A DNA stretch of 64,000 nucleotides from Acinetobacter sp. CS-2 (GTDB lineage: Bacteria > Pseudomonadota > Gammaproteobacteria > Pseudomonadales > Moraxellaceae), in the NCBI RefSeq assembly GCF_016599715.1, contig NZ_CP067019.1, forward strand, positions 2,294,001 to 2,358,000. The letters run 5' to 3'. Of the stretch, positions 18,315 to 28,334 are shown in pieces (within the stretch, counting starts at the first letter, position 1; each line of letters opens with the position of its first letter). Position numbers and translations under genes: made by a program. The notes under the pieces were generated by a model, which saw only the letters and a list, made by a program, of their open reading frames with translations, searched no databases and was not told the DNA's origin.

Positions 18315-19934
18315 TTAAACGAACTGTAAGAATAGCCAGTACAAACCACCAGATAAACAGATGGTCGCTGGTAAAGTGAAGACCCATGCCGATAAAATCG
18401 TACGTACCATTTGCAAATTCAAACCTGATTTATTGGCTACCATGGTACCTGCAACTGCACTGTTCAAAACGTGTGTGGTTGATACCGGCATACCAAAACC
18501 ATCTGCTGCAGCAATAGTAGTCATCGCAACAAGTTCGGCTGACATGCCTTGACCATAAGTCATATGGTTTTTACCAATACGTTCACCTACAGTGACCACA
18601 ATACGTTTCCAGCCCACCATCGTACCCAGACCTAATGCCAGGGCAACAGCCACTTTCACCCAGGTTGGAATGTACTGCAGGAATGAATCCAGGTTTTTAC
18701 GATATTCTTTAACTAGCTTGCTTTGATCTTTTGACATTTCAGGAAGCTGCTCAGCTTTATCTAAACGCTTAAATGCAGTCGTGCTGAGATACATATCATT
18801 GCGGATCGCAGAAACTTCAGCCTCTGGAATAGTGTGAATATCACCATATTTGGCAACACGTTCGCCCAAATGATCTGTCAAGCTCGCTAAAGCAGGAACC
18901 ACTTCAGGGTTCACTTCTTTGGTTTGAATATATTTGGTAATCACAGCACGAGCTTGATCATCCGTAATATTTTCATGCTGAGGATAAATAGCAGCAGCCG
19001 TTTGCTGAGACAATTGCTCAAAAGACTGAATATGTGCACTGTCTAAATTCTTATTTAAAGAATAAGCCAATGGTACACAACCAATCAAAATCAGCATAAT
19101 CAAGCCCATGCCTTTTTGACCGTCATTTGAACCATGCGCGAAACTCACACCAGTACAGGTGAAAATCAAAATCGCACGAATTAAAGGGGGTGGCGGCTTG
19201 TTACCTTCAGGCGGATGAAAGAGCTCTAACTGTTTACGGAAGATTTTTTTCACCAGTAAAAACAGGACAGCAGCAAAAGCAAAACCGATCAGCGGAGAAA
19301 ATAGCAGTGCTTTGCCTACTTTCATCACCTGTTCCATATCTATACCGCTTGCGCCAGCGCCTGAATGAAGCAGGTAGTTCATAATACCCACACCTAAAAT
19401 CGAACCGATTAGAGTATGTGAGCTTGATGCCGGAATACCCATGAACCAGGTACCCAAATTCCAGAGAATCGCAGCAATCAGCATGGCAAAAACCATGGCA
19501 AAGCCTGCGCCAGAACCGACATTCATAATCAGTTCTACAGGTAATAAAGCAATAATGCCGTAAGCGACAGCACCACTTGCCACCATTACCCCTAGGAGGT
19601 TACAGAAGCCTGCCCACATTACGGCAACAGGTGCAGATAAGGCATTGGTATAAATAACAGTTGCGACTGCGTTGGCCGTGTCATGAAAACCATTAACAAA
19701 TTCAAAGCCTAAAGCAATTAATAAAGCAGTCGCCAAAAGAATAACGGAATATGAACTTAATGCTGGCACATGCGCCAAATCGGTCGAAAGCTGAAAACCG
19801 ATATACACTAAAGTTGAAATAATAACCGTGAGAAACACCGGCATAAAAAATTTCGGTGTAGCAACATGCACATTCGTCGATTTCGCTGGTGCTGATGGCA
19901 CCTGATTTTGGACGGGAGGAATATTAGAATTCAT
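18315..19934 (-). CDS. pit: Low-affinity inorganic phosphate transporter, Pit family
   Basis: This 539-aa inner-membrane symporter takes up phosphate, probably as a metal-phosphate complex with protons. Two inverted PHO4 repeats are visible: 'GFEFVNGFHDTANAVATVIYT' near residue 77 and 'GVSFAHGSNDGQKGMGLIMLI' near residue 262. Ten or more transmembrane helices surround a hydrophilic loop (about residues 295-405). The N-terminal 30 residues are Pro/Ala-rich and cytosolic. It is a single gene with a PhoB-box-like direct repeat upstream, so it may be phosphate-regulated. Confidence 0.96.
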   Translation of the reverse strand: MNSNIPPVQNQVPSAPAKSTNVHVATPKFFMPVFLTVIISTLVYIGFQLSTDLAHVPALSSYSVILLATALLIALGFEFVNGFHDTANAVATVIYTNALSAPVAVMWAGFCNLLGVMVASGAVAYGIIALLPVELIMNVGSGAGFAMVFAMLIAAILWNLGTWFMGIPASSSHTLIGSILGVGIMNYLLHSGAGASGIDMEQVMKVGKALLFSPLIGFAFAAVLFLLVKKIFRKQLELFHPPEGNKPPPPLIRAILIFTCTGVSFAHGSNDGQKGMGLIMLILIGCVPLAYSLNKNLDSAHIQSFEQLSQQTAAAIYPQHENITDDQARAVITKYIQTKEVNPEVVPALASLTDHLGERVAKYGDIHTIPEAEVSAIRNDMYLSTTAFKRLDKAEQLPEMSKDQSKLVKEYRKNLDSFLQYIPTWVKVAVALALGLGTMVGWKRIVVTVGERIGKNHMTYGQGMSAELVAMTTIAAADGFGMPVSTTHVLNSAVAGTMVANKSGLNLQMVRTILSAWVFTLPATICLSGGLYWLFLQFV

Positions 19935-19980
19935 GCAGACGGTTCAAAGGGATAATAAAATCCCCTTATTGTTCAATTTA

Positions 19981-20001
19981 ATTGTGACAATTATATGACA
20001 A
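19981..20001 (-). promoter_or_regulatory. Candidate Pho box upstream of pit
   Basis: The minus strand reads TTGTCATATAATTGTCACAA, two TTGTCAyA half-sites spaced exactly 11 bases as in PhoB boxes (CTGTCATAAAT repeats). It is about 47-67 bases before the pit start. Another half-site (CTGTCATATAA, plus strand) lies just beside it at 20006-20016. The assignment rests on the enteric consensus. Confidence 0.6.
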
Positions 20002-20260
20002 AGAGCTGTCATATAAAGCAGTTTTTCATACTTTATTTACTGTTATGCACTCACCAAAACCCATCAAATTATTTCACTTTAATAAAATAAATCAATTGGT
20101 TAGAGCACATAATTCACTGTTATTTATTTTGAAAATCAATGTTTCAGCTTATCTGATATAAATTCATATTTATTGTCATATTTGCTCCTGCCTATTGCCC
20201 ATTTTCCATCATGCCTGATTAATATGACAAATTCGTGAAGCATTCCAAGCATTTATATTA

Positions 20261-20569
20261 GGGTCTGTTGACAATTCGTCTATGTTTGCGACTACGAGTA
20301 TTTTTTAGAGGATACGAGGCGTGAAATACGAAATTTAGTCATTCTAAATGCGTAGTTCACAACGACGTAGCATCAAAAATACTCTAGTTCCTAGCTGCGC
20401 CTTGCGCTGCAAACAAAGCAGTGCTTTGTTCTGGCTCAGGTTGTGGCTAAAATTATCTCAGACTTCGTCATGAAATTTAAAAATGGAACCACCATTCTTT
20501 GCATTTCATTCCTTGTCTGCTCAATTTTAGCCTACAACGCAAGCCATTTATGAAATGTCAACAGACCCT
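20261..20569. mobile_element. MITE-like non-autonomous element, 309 bp
   Basis: Perfect 13-bp terminal inverted repeats, GGGTCTGTTGACA and TGTCAACAGACCC, bound a 309-base segment with no coding capacity. The interior also folds: GTTGTGGCTAAAATT (about 20440) pairs imperfectly with AATTTTAGCCTACAAC (about 20522). A further inverted pair involves GAGTATTTTTT and AAAAATACTC. I could not see a clear target duplication. It lies in the pit-metH intergenic region, about 145 bases before metH. It is probably mobilised in trans by a transposase that recognises these ends. Confidence 0.8.
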
Positions 20570-20712
20570 CATTATACTTGGCAATAAATATGTCTAATTA
20601 TTCAACAACCTAATATATAGTGCGTGCCCCTGGCCTGCGAATATCAATAAAACTGGATTGAATTCTGTTAATATATTTGCCGATTTTATATTCCACCGGA
20701 TTGGGGTTATTT

Positions 20713-23700
20713 ATGTCCACGCTTGCCACCCTAAAAGAGCTGCTCGCTCAACGGATTCTGATTATCGACGGTGCGATGGGCACCATGATTCAGCGTCACA
20801 AACTCGAAGAAGCTGACTACCGTGGTGAGCGTTTTGCTGACTGGGCATCTGACCTGAAAGGCAACAATGACCTTTTGGTGTTGACCCAGCCACACATTAT
20901 CCAGGGTATTCACGAAGCTTATCTGGAAGCGGGTGCCGACATCATTGAAACCAACAGTTTCAACGGTACACGTGTTTCTATGTCGGATTACCACATGGAA
21001 GATCTGGTTCCGGAAATTAACCGTGAAGCGGCACGTATTGCCAAAGAAGCCTGCCAAAAGTATTCAACCCCAGACAAACCGCGTTTTGTTGCCGGTGTAC
21101 TTGGGCCGACATCGCGTACCTGTTCGATTTCACCGAATGTAAACGACCCTGCTTTCCGTAACATCACCTTTGATGAATTAAAAGAAAACTATATCGAAGC
21201 GGCGCATGCGCTGATTGAAGGCGGTGCAGATATTCTGCTGATTGAAACCGTATTCGATACCTTGAACTGTAAAGCGGCGATCTTTGCAGTAAAAGAAGTC
21301 TTTAACCAGATTGGCTATGAATTGCCATTGATGATTTCAGGGACGATTACCGATGCTTCAGGCCGTACATTAACAGGCCAAACCGCAGAAGCATTCTGGA
21401 ACTCGGTTCGTCACGGTGATTTGTTATCAATTGGCTTTAACTGTGCTCTGGGTGCAGATGCCATGCGTCCACACGTAAAAACGGTGTCTGACGTTGCCGA
21501 TGTATTCGTATCTGCCCATCCAAACGCAGGCTTGCCAAATGCCTTCGGTGGTTATGATGAGACTCCGGAACAAACTGCTGCCTTCCTGAAAGAATTTGCC
21601 GAGAGCGGTTTAATCAACATTACTGGCGGCTGCTGCGGTACCACACCGGATCATATCCGCGCCATTGCCAACGCAGTAAAAGACATCAAGCCACGTCAGG
21701 TTCCTGAAACCAAACCAGCTTGCCGTTTAAGCGGTTTAGAACCATTTAACATCACAGAAGAATCTTTATTCGTCAACGTCGGTGAACGTACCAACGTCAC
21801 CGGTTCGAAAAAATTCCTGCGTTTGATTCGTGAAGAAAAATTTGCTGAAGCATTAGAAGTCGCACAGCAGCAGGTTGAAGCCGGTGCGCAAATTATCGAC
21901 ATCAACATGGATGAAGGCATGCTCGATTCACAAGGTGCAATGGTGCACTTCCTGAATCTGGTCGCCTCTGAACCGGAAATTTCACGTGTACCCATCATGA
22001 TTGACTCATCTAAATGGGAAATCATTGAAGCGGGCTTGAAATGCGTACAAGGCAAACCGGTCGTCAACTCGATTTCCTTAAAAGAAGGTTATGACGAGTT
22101 TGTCCATAAAGCACGCCTTTGCCGTCAGTACGGTGCAGCCGTGATCGTGATGGCATTTGACGAAGATGGTCAGGCCGATACTGCCGCACGTAAACGTGAA
22201 ATCTGTAAGCGTTCATACGATGTTTTAGTGAATGAAGTCGGCTTCCCGGCTGAAGACATCATCTTTGACCCGAACGTGTTTGCTGTGGCAACTGGTATTG
22301 AAGAACACAATAACTATGCCGTGGACTTCATTGAAGCGACCGGCTGGATTAAACAGAACCTTCCGCATGCCATGATTTCCGGTGGCGTGTCCAACGTATC
22401 GTTCTCATTCCGTGGTAACGAGCCGGTACGTGAAGCGATTCACTCGGTATTCCTTTACCATGCCATCAAGCAAGGCATGACCATGGGGATCGTAAACGCT
22501 GGTCAAATGGCAATTTACGATGACATCCCTGCCGAATTGAAAGCTGCAGTTGAAGATGTCATCCTGAACCAAAACCAGGGTGAAAGCGGCCAAGAAGCGA
22601 CTGAAAAGCTGCTTGAAGTGGCTGAGCAATATCGCGGTCAGGCTGGCGCACAAAAAGCTGTTGAAAATCTTGAATGGCGCAATGAGTCAGTTGAAAAACG
22701 CCTTGAATATGCACTGGTCAAAGGTATTACCACCTTTATTGATGAAGACACCGAAGAAGCGCGTTTAAAATCAAAACGTCCGCTGGATGTGATTGAAGGT
22801 CCACTGATGGACGGCATGAACGTGGTCGGTGACCTGTTCGGTTCAGGGAAAATGTTCCTGCCGCAAGTGGTGAAATCTGCCCGCGTGATGAAACAAGCCG
22901 TAGCTTGGTTGAACCCGTACATCGAAGCAGAAAAATCTGGCGGTGAATCTAAAGGTAAAGTGTTGATGGCGACCGTAAAAGGCGATGTTCACGATATCGG
23001 CAAGAATATTGTTGGCGTGGTATTGGGCTGTAACGGTTATGACATCATCGACCTTGGGGTGATGGTACCGTGCGAGAAGATTCTGCAAACGGCAATTGAC
23101 GAGAAGGTTGATATCATCGGTCTTTCTGGCTTGATTACCCCATCTTTGGATGAAATGGTCTTCGTTGCCAAAGAAATGCAGCGTAAAGGTTTCAATGTAC
23201 CGTTAATGATTGGCGGTGCAACTACATCGAAAGCGCATACTGCGGTGAAAATTGATCCGCAATATTCAAATGATGCCGTCATTTACGTAGCTGATGCTTC
23301 ACGTGCGGTGGGTGTAGCAACTACCCTGCTGTCTAAAGAGATGAAACCTGCCTTTGTGGCAGAAACTCGCGCTGAATATGAAAAAGTGCGTGAGCGTATT
23401 GCCAACAAACAGCCGAAAGCAGCCAAACTGTCTTATGCAGAATCGGTAGAAAATGGCTTGAAAATTGACTTTGCAGCCAACGCACCTATGAAGCCAAACT
23501 TCATTGGTACGCAAACACTGACCAATTATCCTCTGGAAACTTTGGTTAAATACTTTGACTGGACACCGTTCTTCATTTCCTGGAGCTTGGCAGGTAAATT
23601 CCCTGCAATTCTGAAAGATGAAGTTGTGGGTGAAGCAGCAACTGATTTGTATGAACAAGCGCAGAAAATGCTGAAAGACATCATCGACAACAAACGCTTT

Positions 23701-24402
23701 GATGCACGTGCGGTATTTGGCATCTATCCTGCCAACCGTTCAGGTGCAGACAGTGTTGAAGTCTATGATGAAACTGGCGCAACTATTACGCATACTTTCC
23801 AGCATATCCGTCAGCAGTCTGACAAAGTCACCGGTAAACCAAACTTGTCATTGGCGGACTTTGTTGCGCCTAAAGGTGTGGCGGATGACTACCTGGGTGG
23901 TTTCACCGTTTCGATTTTCGGTGCAGAAGAATTAGCAAATGAATACAAAGCCAAAGGCGATGACTACTCTGCCATTCTGGTGCAATCTTTGGGTGACCGT
24001 TTTGCCGAAGCTTTTGCAGAGCACTTGCATGAACGTATTCGTAAAGAGTTCTGGGGCAACCAGGCATCTGAACAGTTGTCGAATGAAGAGTTGATTAAAG
24101 AGAAGTATGTCGGTATTCGTCCTGCACCGGGCTATCCGGCTTGTCCTGAGCATTCTGAAAAAGCGCCGTTGTTTGACTGGTTAGGTTCTACTGACAAGAT
24201 TGGTACGCAATTAACTTCAAGCTTTGCAATGTGGCCACCTTCATCAGTGAGCGGTTTCTACTATGCGAACCCTGAGTCACAATACTTTAATGTGGGTAAG
24301 ATTGCAGGTGATCAGCTTGAGGATTATGCGAAACGTAAAGGCTGGACTTTAGATGAGGCGAAGCGTTGGTTAGCGCCTAATTTGGATGATTCGGTTCAGT
24401 AA
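20713..24402 (+). CDS. metH: Cobalamin-dependent methionine synthase
   Basis: This 1229-aa modular enzyme transfers a methyl group from 5-methyltetrahydrofolate to homocysteine through cobalamin. The order is complete. The homocysteine module carries zinc cysteines in 'GFNCALGAD' (about 244) and '[10 protein letters not shown]' (about 305). The pterin module shows '[17 protein letters not shown]', and the B12 module '[20 protein letters not shown]' with the cobalt-ligand His near 760. The AdoMet reactivation module shows '[14 protein letters not shown]'. The start at 20713 follows GGGG with 7-base spacing; an upstream frame from 20677 lacks such a site. No cobalamin riboswitch is recognisable upstream. 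Confidence 0.98.
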   Translation: MSTLATLKELLAQRILIIDGAMGTMIQRHKLEEADYRGERFADWASDLKGNNDLLVLTQPHIIQGIHEAYLEAGADIIETNSFNGTRVSMSDYHMEDLVPEINREAARIAKEACQKYSTPDKPRFVAGVLGPTSRTCSISPNVNDPAFRNITFDELKENYIEAAHALIEGGADILLIETVFDTLNCKAAIFAVKEVFNQIGYELPLMISGTITDASGRTLTGQTAEAFWNSVRHGDLLSIGFNCALGADAMRPHVKTVSDVADVFVSAHPNAGLPNAFGGYDETPEQTAAFLKEFAESGLINITGGCCGTTPDHIRAIANAVKDIKPRQVPETKPACRLSGLEPFNITEESLFVNVGERTNVTGSKKFLRLIREEKFAEALEVAQQQVEAGAQIIDINMDEGMLDSQGAMVHFLNLVASEPEISRVPIMIDSSKWEIIEAGLKCVQGKPVVNSISLKEGYDEFVHKARLCRQYGAAVIVMAFDEDGQADTAARKREICKRSYDVLVNEVGFPAEDIIFDPNVFAVATGIEEHNNYAVDFIEATGWIKQNLPHAMISGGVSNVSFSFRGNEPVREAIHSVFLYHAIKQGMTMGIVNAGQMAIYDDIPAELKAAVEDVILNQNQGESGQEATEKLLEVAEQYRGQAGAQKAVENLEWRNESVEKRLEYALVKGITTFIDEDTEEARLKSKRPLDVIEGPLMDGMNVVGDLFGSGKMFLPQVVKSARVMKQAVAWLNPYIEAEKSGGESKGKVLMATVKGDVHDIGKNIVGVVLGCNGYDIIDLGVMVPCEKILQTAIDEKVDIIGLSGLITPSLDEMVFVAKEMQRKGFNVPLMIGGATTSKAHTAVKIDPQYSNDAVIYVADASRAVGVATTLLSKEMKPAFVAETRAEYEKVRERIANKQPKAAKLSYAESVENGLKIDFAANAPMKPNFIGTQTLTNYPLETLVKYFDWTPFFISWSLAGKFPAILKDEVVGEAATDLYEQAQKMLKDIIDNKRFDARAVFGIYPANRSGADSVEVYDETGATITHTFQHIRQQSDKVTGKPNLSLADFVAPKGVADDYLGGFTVSIFGAEELANEYKAKGDDYSAILVQSLGDRFAEAFAEHLHERIRKEFWGNQASEQLSNEELIKEKYVGIRPAPGYPACPEHSEKAPLFDWLGSTDKIGTQLTSSFAMWPPSSVSGFYYANPESQYFNVGKIAGDQLEDYAKRKGWTLDEAKRWLAPNLDDSVQ

Positions 24403-24415
24403 TTATTAGATGAAT

Positions 24416-24447
24416 AAAAATCCCCTCATTCGAGGGGATTTTTTTAT
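24416..24447 (+). terminator. Intrinsic terminator of metH
   Basis: The stem AAAAATCCCCTC / GAGGGGATTTTT with a 4-base loop and a long T-run, 14 bases after the metH stop. Confidence 0.92.
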
Positions 24448-24459
24448 TTGAATCTTTTA

Positions 24460-24496
24460 ATCCCCCTAAATCCCCCTTTGAAAAAGGGGGACTTTC
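24460..24496. repeat. Palindromic C/G-run repeat
   Basis: The sequence reads ATCCCCCTAA, then TCCCCCTTTGAAAAAGGGGGA, a perfect 9-bp stem at 24471-24491 with a direct repeat of its left arm just upstream. From memory, sequences of this form recur between genes in Acinetobacter genomes. Only one copy is in this window. Confidence 0.55.
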
Positions 24497-24585
24497 AAGT
24501 ATCAATAGAATCAAGAGAAAAACTGCTAAAAGTATATGTCGGAAATTTTTACAATTTATGATCATGAACCCCTAGCAATACAAGC

Positions 24586-24657
24586 TTAAACAGCAGGCTT
24601 TAAGTTTAACTCTAAATAATTCCGCACCTGATTACGTCCCTTTTGTTTAGCTAAATA
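24586..24657 (-). pseudogene. C-terminal 23 codons of the IS982-interrupted diguanylate cyclase
   Basis: Read on the minus strand from the left edge of the IS982 element, this segment encodes YLAKQKGRNQVRNYLELN, then LKPAV and a stop. 'YLAKQKGRN' is the expected end of a GGDEF domain and continues exactly the frame broken at 25644. The first two codons (TATTTA) are the target-site duplication. It has no start of its own and is not expected to be translated. Confidence 0.9.
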
Positions 24658-25643
24658 ACCTGAGTTCGACATAAAAAAGAAACAAAGAAAAAGCCTTTGA
24701 AGTTGTAAGATTTTGGTTCTAAAGACAAAAAACTGCAACAACAAAGGCTTTCCCGTGGATTATATTACTGAAATATTCTGTTTAATAGATGACTTTTGCA
24801 AAGATTTTGAATCAACATTAAAAACGGCTCTCATTTCCGACCAACAACCAAGACGACAGAGAGCTAAAGCCCTGTGTTTATCTGAAATCATGACCATCAC
24901 GGTACTGTTCCATCAATCAGGTTTTAGATTCTTCAAATATTATTACAACCATATGATTCGACCCTTCTGGAAAGAAGCATTTCCTACACTGCCCAGCTAT
25001 AACAGAATGATTGAATTATTACCTCAATGTCTGACAGCATTAACGTGTTTCTTTCATCAAATTAAAGGTCAATGTACAGGAATTAGCTTAATTGATTCAA
25101 CTAAACTGATCGTTTGCCATAATCGTCGTATTGCAAGGAATAAGGTTTTTAAGGGCCTGGCAGGACGAGGAAAAAGCAGTACGGGTTGGTTTTATGGTTT
25201 TAAATTACACATGGTTATCAATCAATTAGGTGAAATTATTAATATTGCATTTACATCAGGAAATGTTCACGATGTCAAAATGCTGGATGTGTTAGGTCAA
25301 GGCTTAAGTGGAGTTTTACTCGCAGATAAGGGATATATCAGTAAAGCTAAAGCCGAAGTTTTATCACAGCGAGGGCTTAAGATTTTAACGACTGGACGTA
25401 AGAATATGAAGAACCTGCCTCAATATAATGAGATGGAGAAGCAGCTTCTTTCAAAACGGGGATTGATTGAAACCGTGAATGATCAGCTAAAAAACTTGCA
25501 TCAGATTGACCATACCCGACATCGCTCGGTTAACAATTTTATGGTCAATCTAATGGCAGCAATCATCGCTTATTGTTTATCACCAAATAAACCAACATTT
25601 AAAAACATGCTTAATTATCAATCAAATTAAGTCGAACTCAGGT
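24658..25643 (+). mobile_element. Complete IS982-family element, 986 bp, inside a diguanylate cyclase gene
   Basis: Inverted ends ACCTGAGTTCGAC (24658-24670) and GTCGAACTCAGGT (25631-25643) enclose one transposase gene. The 6-base sequence TAAATA is found directly outside both ends (24652-24657 and 25644-25649), a target duplication. Removing the element and one TAAATA restores an uninterrupted GGDEF reading frame on the opposite strand, which proves both the boundaries and the insertion event. Confidence 0.95.
24755..25630 (+). CDS. IS982-family DDE transposase
   Basis: This 291-aa transposase has DDE residues in 'SLIDSTKLIVCH' (Asp), 'VLLADKGYIS' (Asp) and 'KRGLIETVNDQLK' (Glu). These are the IS982 signatures, along with 'GRGKSSTGWFYGFKLH'. 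The GTG start at 24755 (VDYITEIFCLIDD) is the usual N-terminus for the family; the frame is open further upstream to 24713 without support. The frame is intact, so the copy may still be mobile. Confidence 0.92.
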   Translation: MDYITEIFCLIDDFCKDFESTLKTALISDQQPRRQRAKALCLSEIMTITVLFHQSGFRFFKYYYNHMIRPFWKEAFPTLPSYNRMIELLPQCLTALTCFFHQIKGQCTGISLIDSTKLIVCHNRRIARNKVFKGLAGRGKSSTGWFYGFKLHMVINQLGEIINIAFTSGNVHDVKMLDVLGQGLSGVLLADKGYISKAKAEVLSQRGLKILTTGRKNMKNLPQYNEMEKQLLSKRGLIETVNDQLKNLHQIDHTRHRSVNNFMVNLMAAIIAYCLSPNKPTFKNMLNYQSN

Positions 25644-26786
25644 TAAATATAAAGCCCGGTCTGCCATACGAATGATGTGTTCTTTTTTGGCATTTTCCTG
25701 AGAAAGAGCTACCCCAAAACTGGCACTGGTTTTTAAAATTTTCCCTGTTTCCAGCTCAAATTCTTCCTGTTCAATAATTTTTCGGCAGCGTTCTGCAATC
25801 TCGATTGCCTGCTGCAAATTTTGATCTTTTAAAATCAGGATAAACTCTTCACCACCAAAACGCCCCACCACATCCTGTATTCGCGTTGTGGTAGATAAAA
25901 TGGTGGCTACACGCTGCAAAACAGCATCTCCGGTTTCATGACCATAATCATCATTAATTTTTTTAAAATAGTCCAAATCCAGCAACACCACGGCATAGGT
26001 CGCTTTTTTCCTGCTTTCCAACGTGCTGAGCTGTTCCCCAATATAACGACGATTAAAGACATTGGTCAGCGCATCGGTCTGACTCATTTTTTTAATCTTC
26101 ATTTCACGACGGCGCCACTGCGAGAGCAAAATTTCAAAAAATAAAATTGAAGTGAGCAAGATAGGCAGATAGACCTCAGCCATACTTTTGATCCAGAACG
26201 GATTATGATAAAACTCGCTATGTGTCAGGGTATCACTGAACACAGGTGCATAGCGAATGACCCCATTAAAAGTTAAATAGCTGATAACAATAGTAAAAAT
26301 AGAAGCAAAAAGGGCGATGCCATAGATCATTTTACGTGAATAATAGACCAGGCCAATCAGCACAATATTGACAAAACCGGCAATGGTTGCAGGACTAAAC
26401 ATACCCACGGTATAGCCTGCATAAATCATCACTGCACCAAAAAACACCGGTGAAAAATAGGCAATAAATTGACGGAATTTTGCATTGTGTTTATATCTGT
26501 AGCTAAGCACAATCATGCCGATAAAAACAATTAAGGTGGCAACTACCGTACTAATACGGACGAAAAAAAAGTCATGATTAATCCAGACCCGATTTTCTTC
26601 TGAATAGCAACTAAACAGATACCATTTAATCGCGCTGACTTGGCAAAATGCTCCAAAAAAGCAGAGCAATATGCCCTTGTCAAAATTGGACCAGTTAATA
26701 ATTAAATTATCGGATTCAAATAGATGAAACTTGACTCTGCCCCAGGAATGAAAAGTCAGCCTGAATATTTTTCTAAAAAATTTCAT
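25638..26786 (-). pseudogene. Membrane diguanylate cyclase (GGDEF), 3' end cut off by IS982
   Basis: The interrupted gene encodes about six N-terminal transmembrane helices (residues 35-210) and a GGDEF domain. Its active site is 'VGRFGGEEFILIL', with an inhibitory RxxD site ('RIQD') five residues before it. GGDEF enzymes make c-di-GMP from two GTP. The original length, reconstructed across the IS, is 402 aa. Now the frame reads ALYL, one Thr from the IS end, then TGA, so 21 native residues are lost. The missing part is the last helix/strand region of GGDEF ('AKQKGRNQV'), so activity is doubtful but not excluded. Confidence 0.92.
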
Positions 26787-26869
26787 GTTCGTTATTGTAT
26801 CTTTATAATTTATAGATTTTTTATTAGCTCAAAATTATACCAAAAGTACAAAAAACAAACAATATATAC

Positions 26870-27349
26870 TTATATCCTGTCGATAAACAGCACTCCATCC
26901 AAATGGTCCACTTCATGTTGCACAATTCGGGCAGGAAAACCACTCAAGGTCGTTTCTACCACTGTACCCTCTAAAGTGCAATAACGCAGCTTAATGCTTT
27001 CAGCACGAGCGACTTGCCCACGCTCATCCGGTACACTTAAACAGCCCTCTTCACCCAAAACCGTCAACTCAGATTTTTCTAGAATTTCAGGATTTACCAT
27101 CACCAGCGCATCCATTTCAGGTGCATCGGGATAACGCGGGTTCGGACGTGAGGCCACAATAATGACCCGTTTTGACACATAGACCTGAGGGGCTGCGATC
27201 CCTACGCCGTTGCGCGCCAACATGGTGGCATGCATGGCTTCCGCAAGTTCTTTTAGCCAAGGACTATTCAACTCAGTCTTTGCCACTTCTGCCGCTGTTA
27301 ACGTCAAAATGCTTTCACCACGTTGTGCAACAGCTAAAATGGTGCTCAT
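26870..27349 (-). CDS. def: Peptide deformylase
   Basis: This 159-aa metalloenzyme removes the formyl group from nascent N-terminal methionine. All three motifs are present: 'GVGIAAPQ' (motif 1), 'EEGCLSVP' (motif 2, metal Cys) and 'QHEVDHLDG' (motif 3, HExxH). It is slightly shorter than the usual ~170 aa at the C-terminus. It is a lone gene, not next to fmt, so it may be an extra deformylase copy besides the usual def-fmt pair. Confidence 0.93.
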   Translation of the reverse strand: MSTILAVAQRGESILTLTAAEVAKTELNSPWLKELAEAMHATMLARNGVGIAAPQVYVSKRVIIVASRPNPRYPDAPEMDALVMVNPEILEKSELTVLGEEGCLSVPDERGQVARAESIKLRYCTLEGTVVETTLSGFPARIVQHEVDHLDGVLFIDRI

Positions 27350-27568
27350 CTATTTTTTCCTTACCCAGCGATAACGCCAGAATCACTATCTTTTTCAATT
27401 CAAAATTCTATAGAAATATTAACCTCAAAATGTGCTGGGTGATATTCAGTTTTAAACTTTCTATTGCATATTTATGAATGATTTATGCTGTTCGAAATGC
27501 TCAAACTTTTAAGCCCCTTTTAATTTTTCCTGATTATTATTTGCCAAATTTCTTTATCAATAAAAAAT

Positions 27569-27772
27569 ATGACAACTGCCCAACTCCTGCTCGGTGTGCT
27601 TTTTAGTTCTATAGGCTTAGGCTATTTTTTGTATGGGAAAAAGCAAAAAGCGGTCATGCCCTGGATCTGTGGCTTGGTTCTGATGATTTTCCCTTATTTT
27701 ATAGAAAGTACTGGTCTATTGACCACAATCGGTGTTGTTCTATCTATTGCCCCCTATTTTATCCGGCTTTAA
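27569..27772 (+). CDS. Small two-helix membrane protein, unknown function
   Basis: This 67-aa protein has two hydrophobic helices (about residues 4-22 and 30-64, the second long enough to be two short spans) separated by 'YGKKQKAVMP'. The positive inside loop suggests N- and C-termini on the same side of the inner membrane. No ribosome-binding site is obvious. I do not know its function. The composition and clean start and stop make it likely to be a real gene. Confidence 0.6.
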   Translation: MTTAQLLLGVLFSSIGLGYFLYGKKQKAVMPWICGLVLMIFPYFIESTGLLTTIGVVLSIAPYFIRL

Positions 27773-28334
27773 TTGAGTGACAGATCAGAGTGATTTTATT
27801 GATAAAATGAAAATGCCGTGAGTTTTGAGCGTTCCGATGCGTTTAATATATAAAGACAGCTATCATCATGCAAAAGTTTGATTCATATTATTACAAGTTG
27901 ATTGGCAGACTACATGAGAACGGAAAAAAGTGAGGTTATAGCGTTATTTAGCTAAAGATTAACTATAAAAAAAACCTTCAGTTGAAATAATGCTGATCAG
28001 TTAAGGAGTTTAGAAATAAACTCTTTAATTTTTTCGTAATTCATGGCGGAGTCTTACCGTTTTAAATCAAACTCTTGCAGCTCATTTGTTACTTTGGTTT
28101 CGCCCTGAGAAGCACTGCTTCGTAAGACCAAAGGCATTTGTCATCCGCAAAACTCGTCAACCACCATCAACCAGAAAATTCGTCGCAGAAACAATCATTT
28201 TTTTATGTAGTCCTGCCTCAAACAGTTGCGGATGACTTTCCCACATATCAAATACAGTCATGAATTTAAAAAAGAAAATGCCAATCAATTTCTTAACTGA
28301 CTGGCATTACTTCAGTTGAAGAGCTTTTTATGGA
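27773..28334. other. Intergenic region with probable gene remnants
   Basis: No complete gene is seen. Two minus-strand stretches look like debris of coding DNA. One is 28157-28261 (34 codons, MTVFDMWESHPQLFEAG..., ending IVSATNFLVDGG). The other is 28054-28137 (27 codons, MPLVLRSSASQGETK..., ending ELQEFDLKR). Both are short and not recognised. The rest (27773-28050) is A+T-rich without visible features. Confidence 0.4.
28272..28308 (-). terminator. Terminator of the DUF2505 gene
   Basis: An inverted repeat ATGCCA(A)TCA / TGA(C)TGGCAT, followed on the minus strand by TTTCTTTTTT. It is 27 bases beyond the stop of the 165-aa gene. Confidence 0.65.

Noticed and set aside
20570..20712. Cobalamin riboswitch upstream of metH
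   Set aside because: No B12-box-like core is visible in the 140 bases between the MITE and the metH start.
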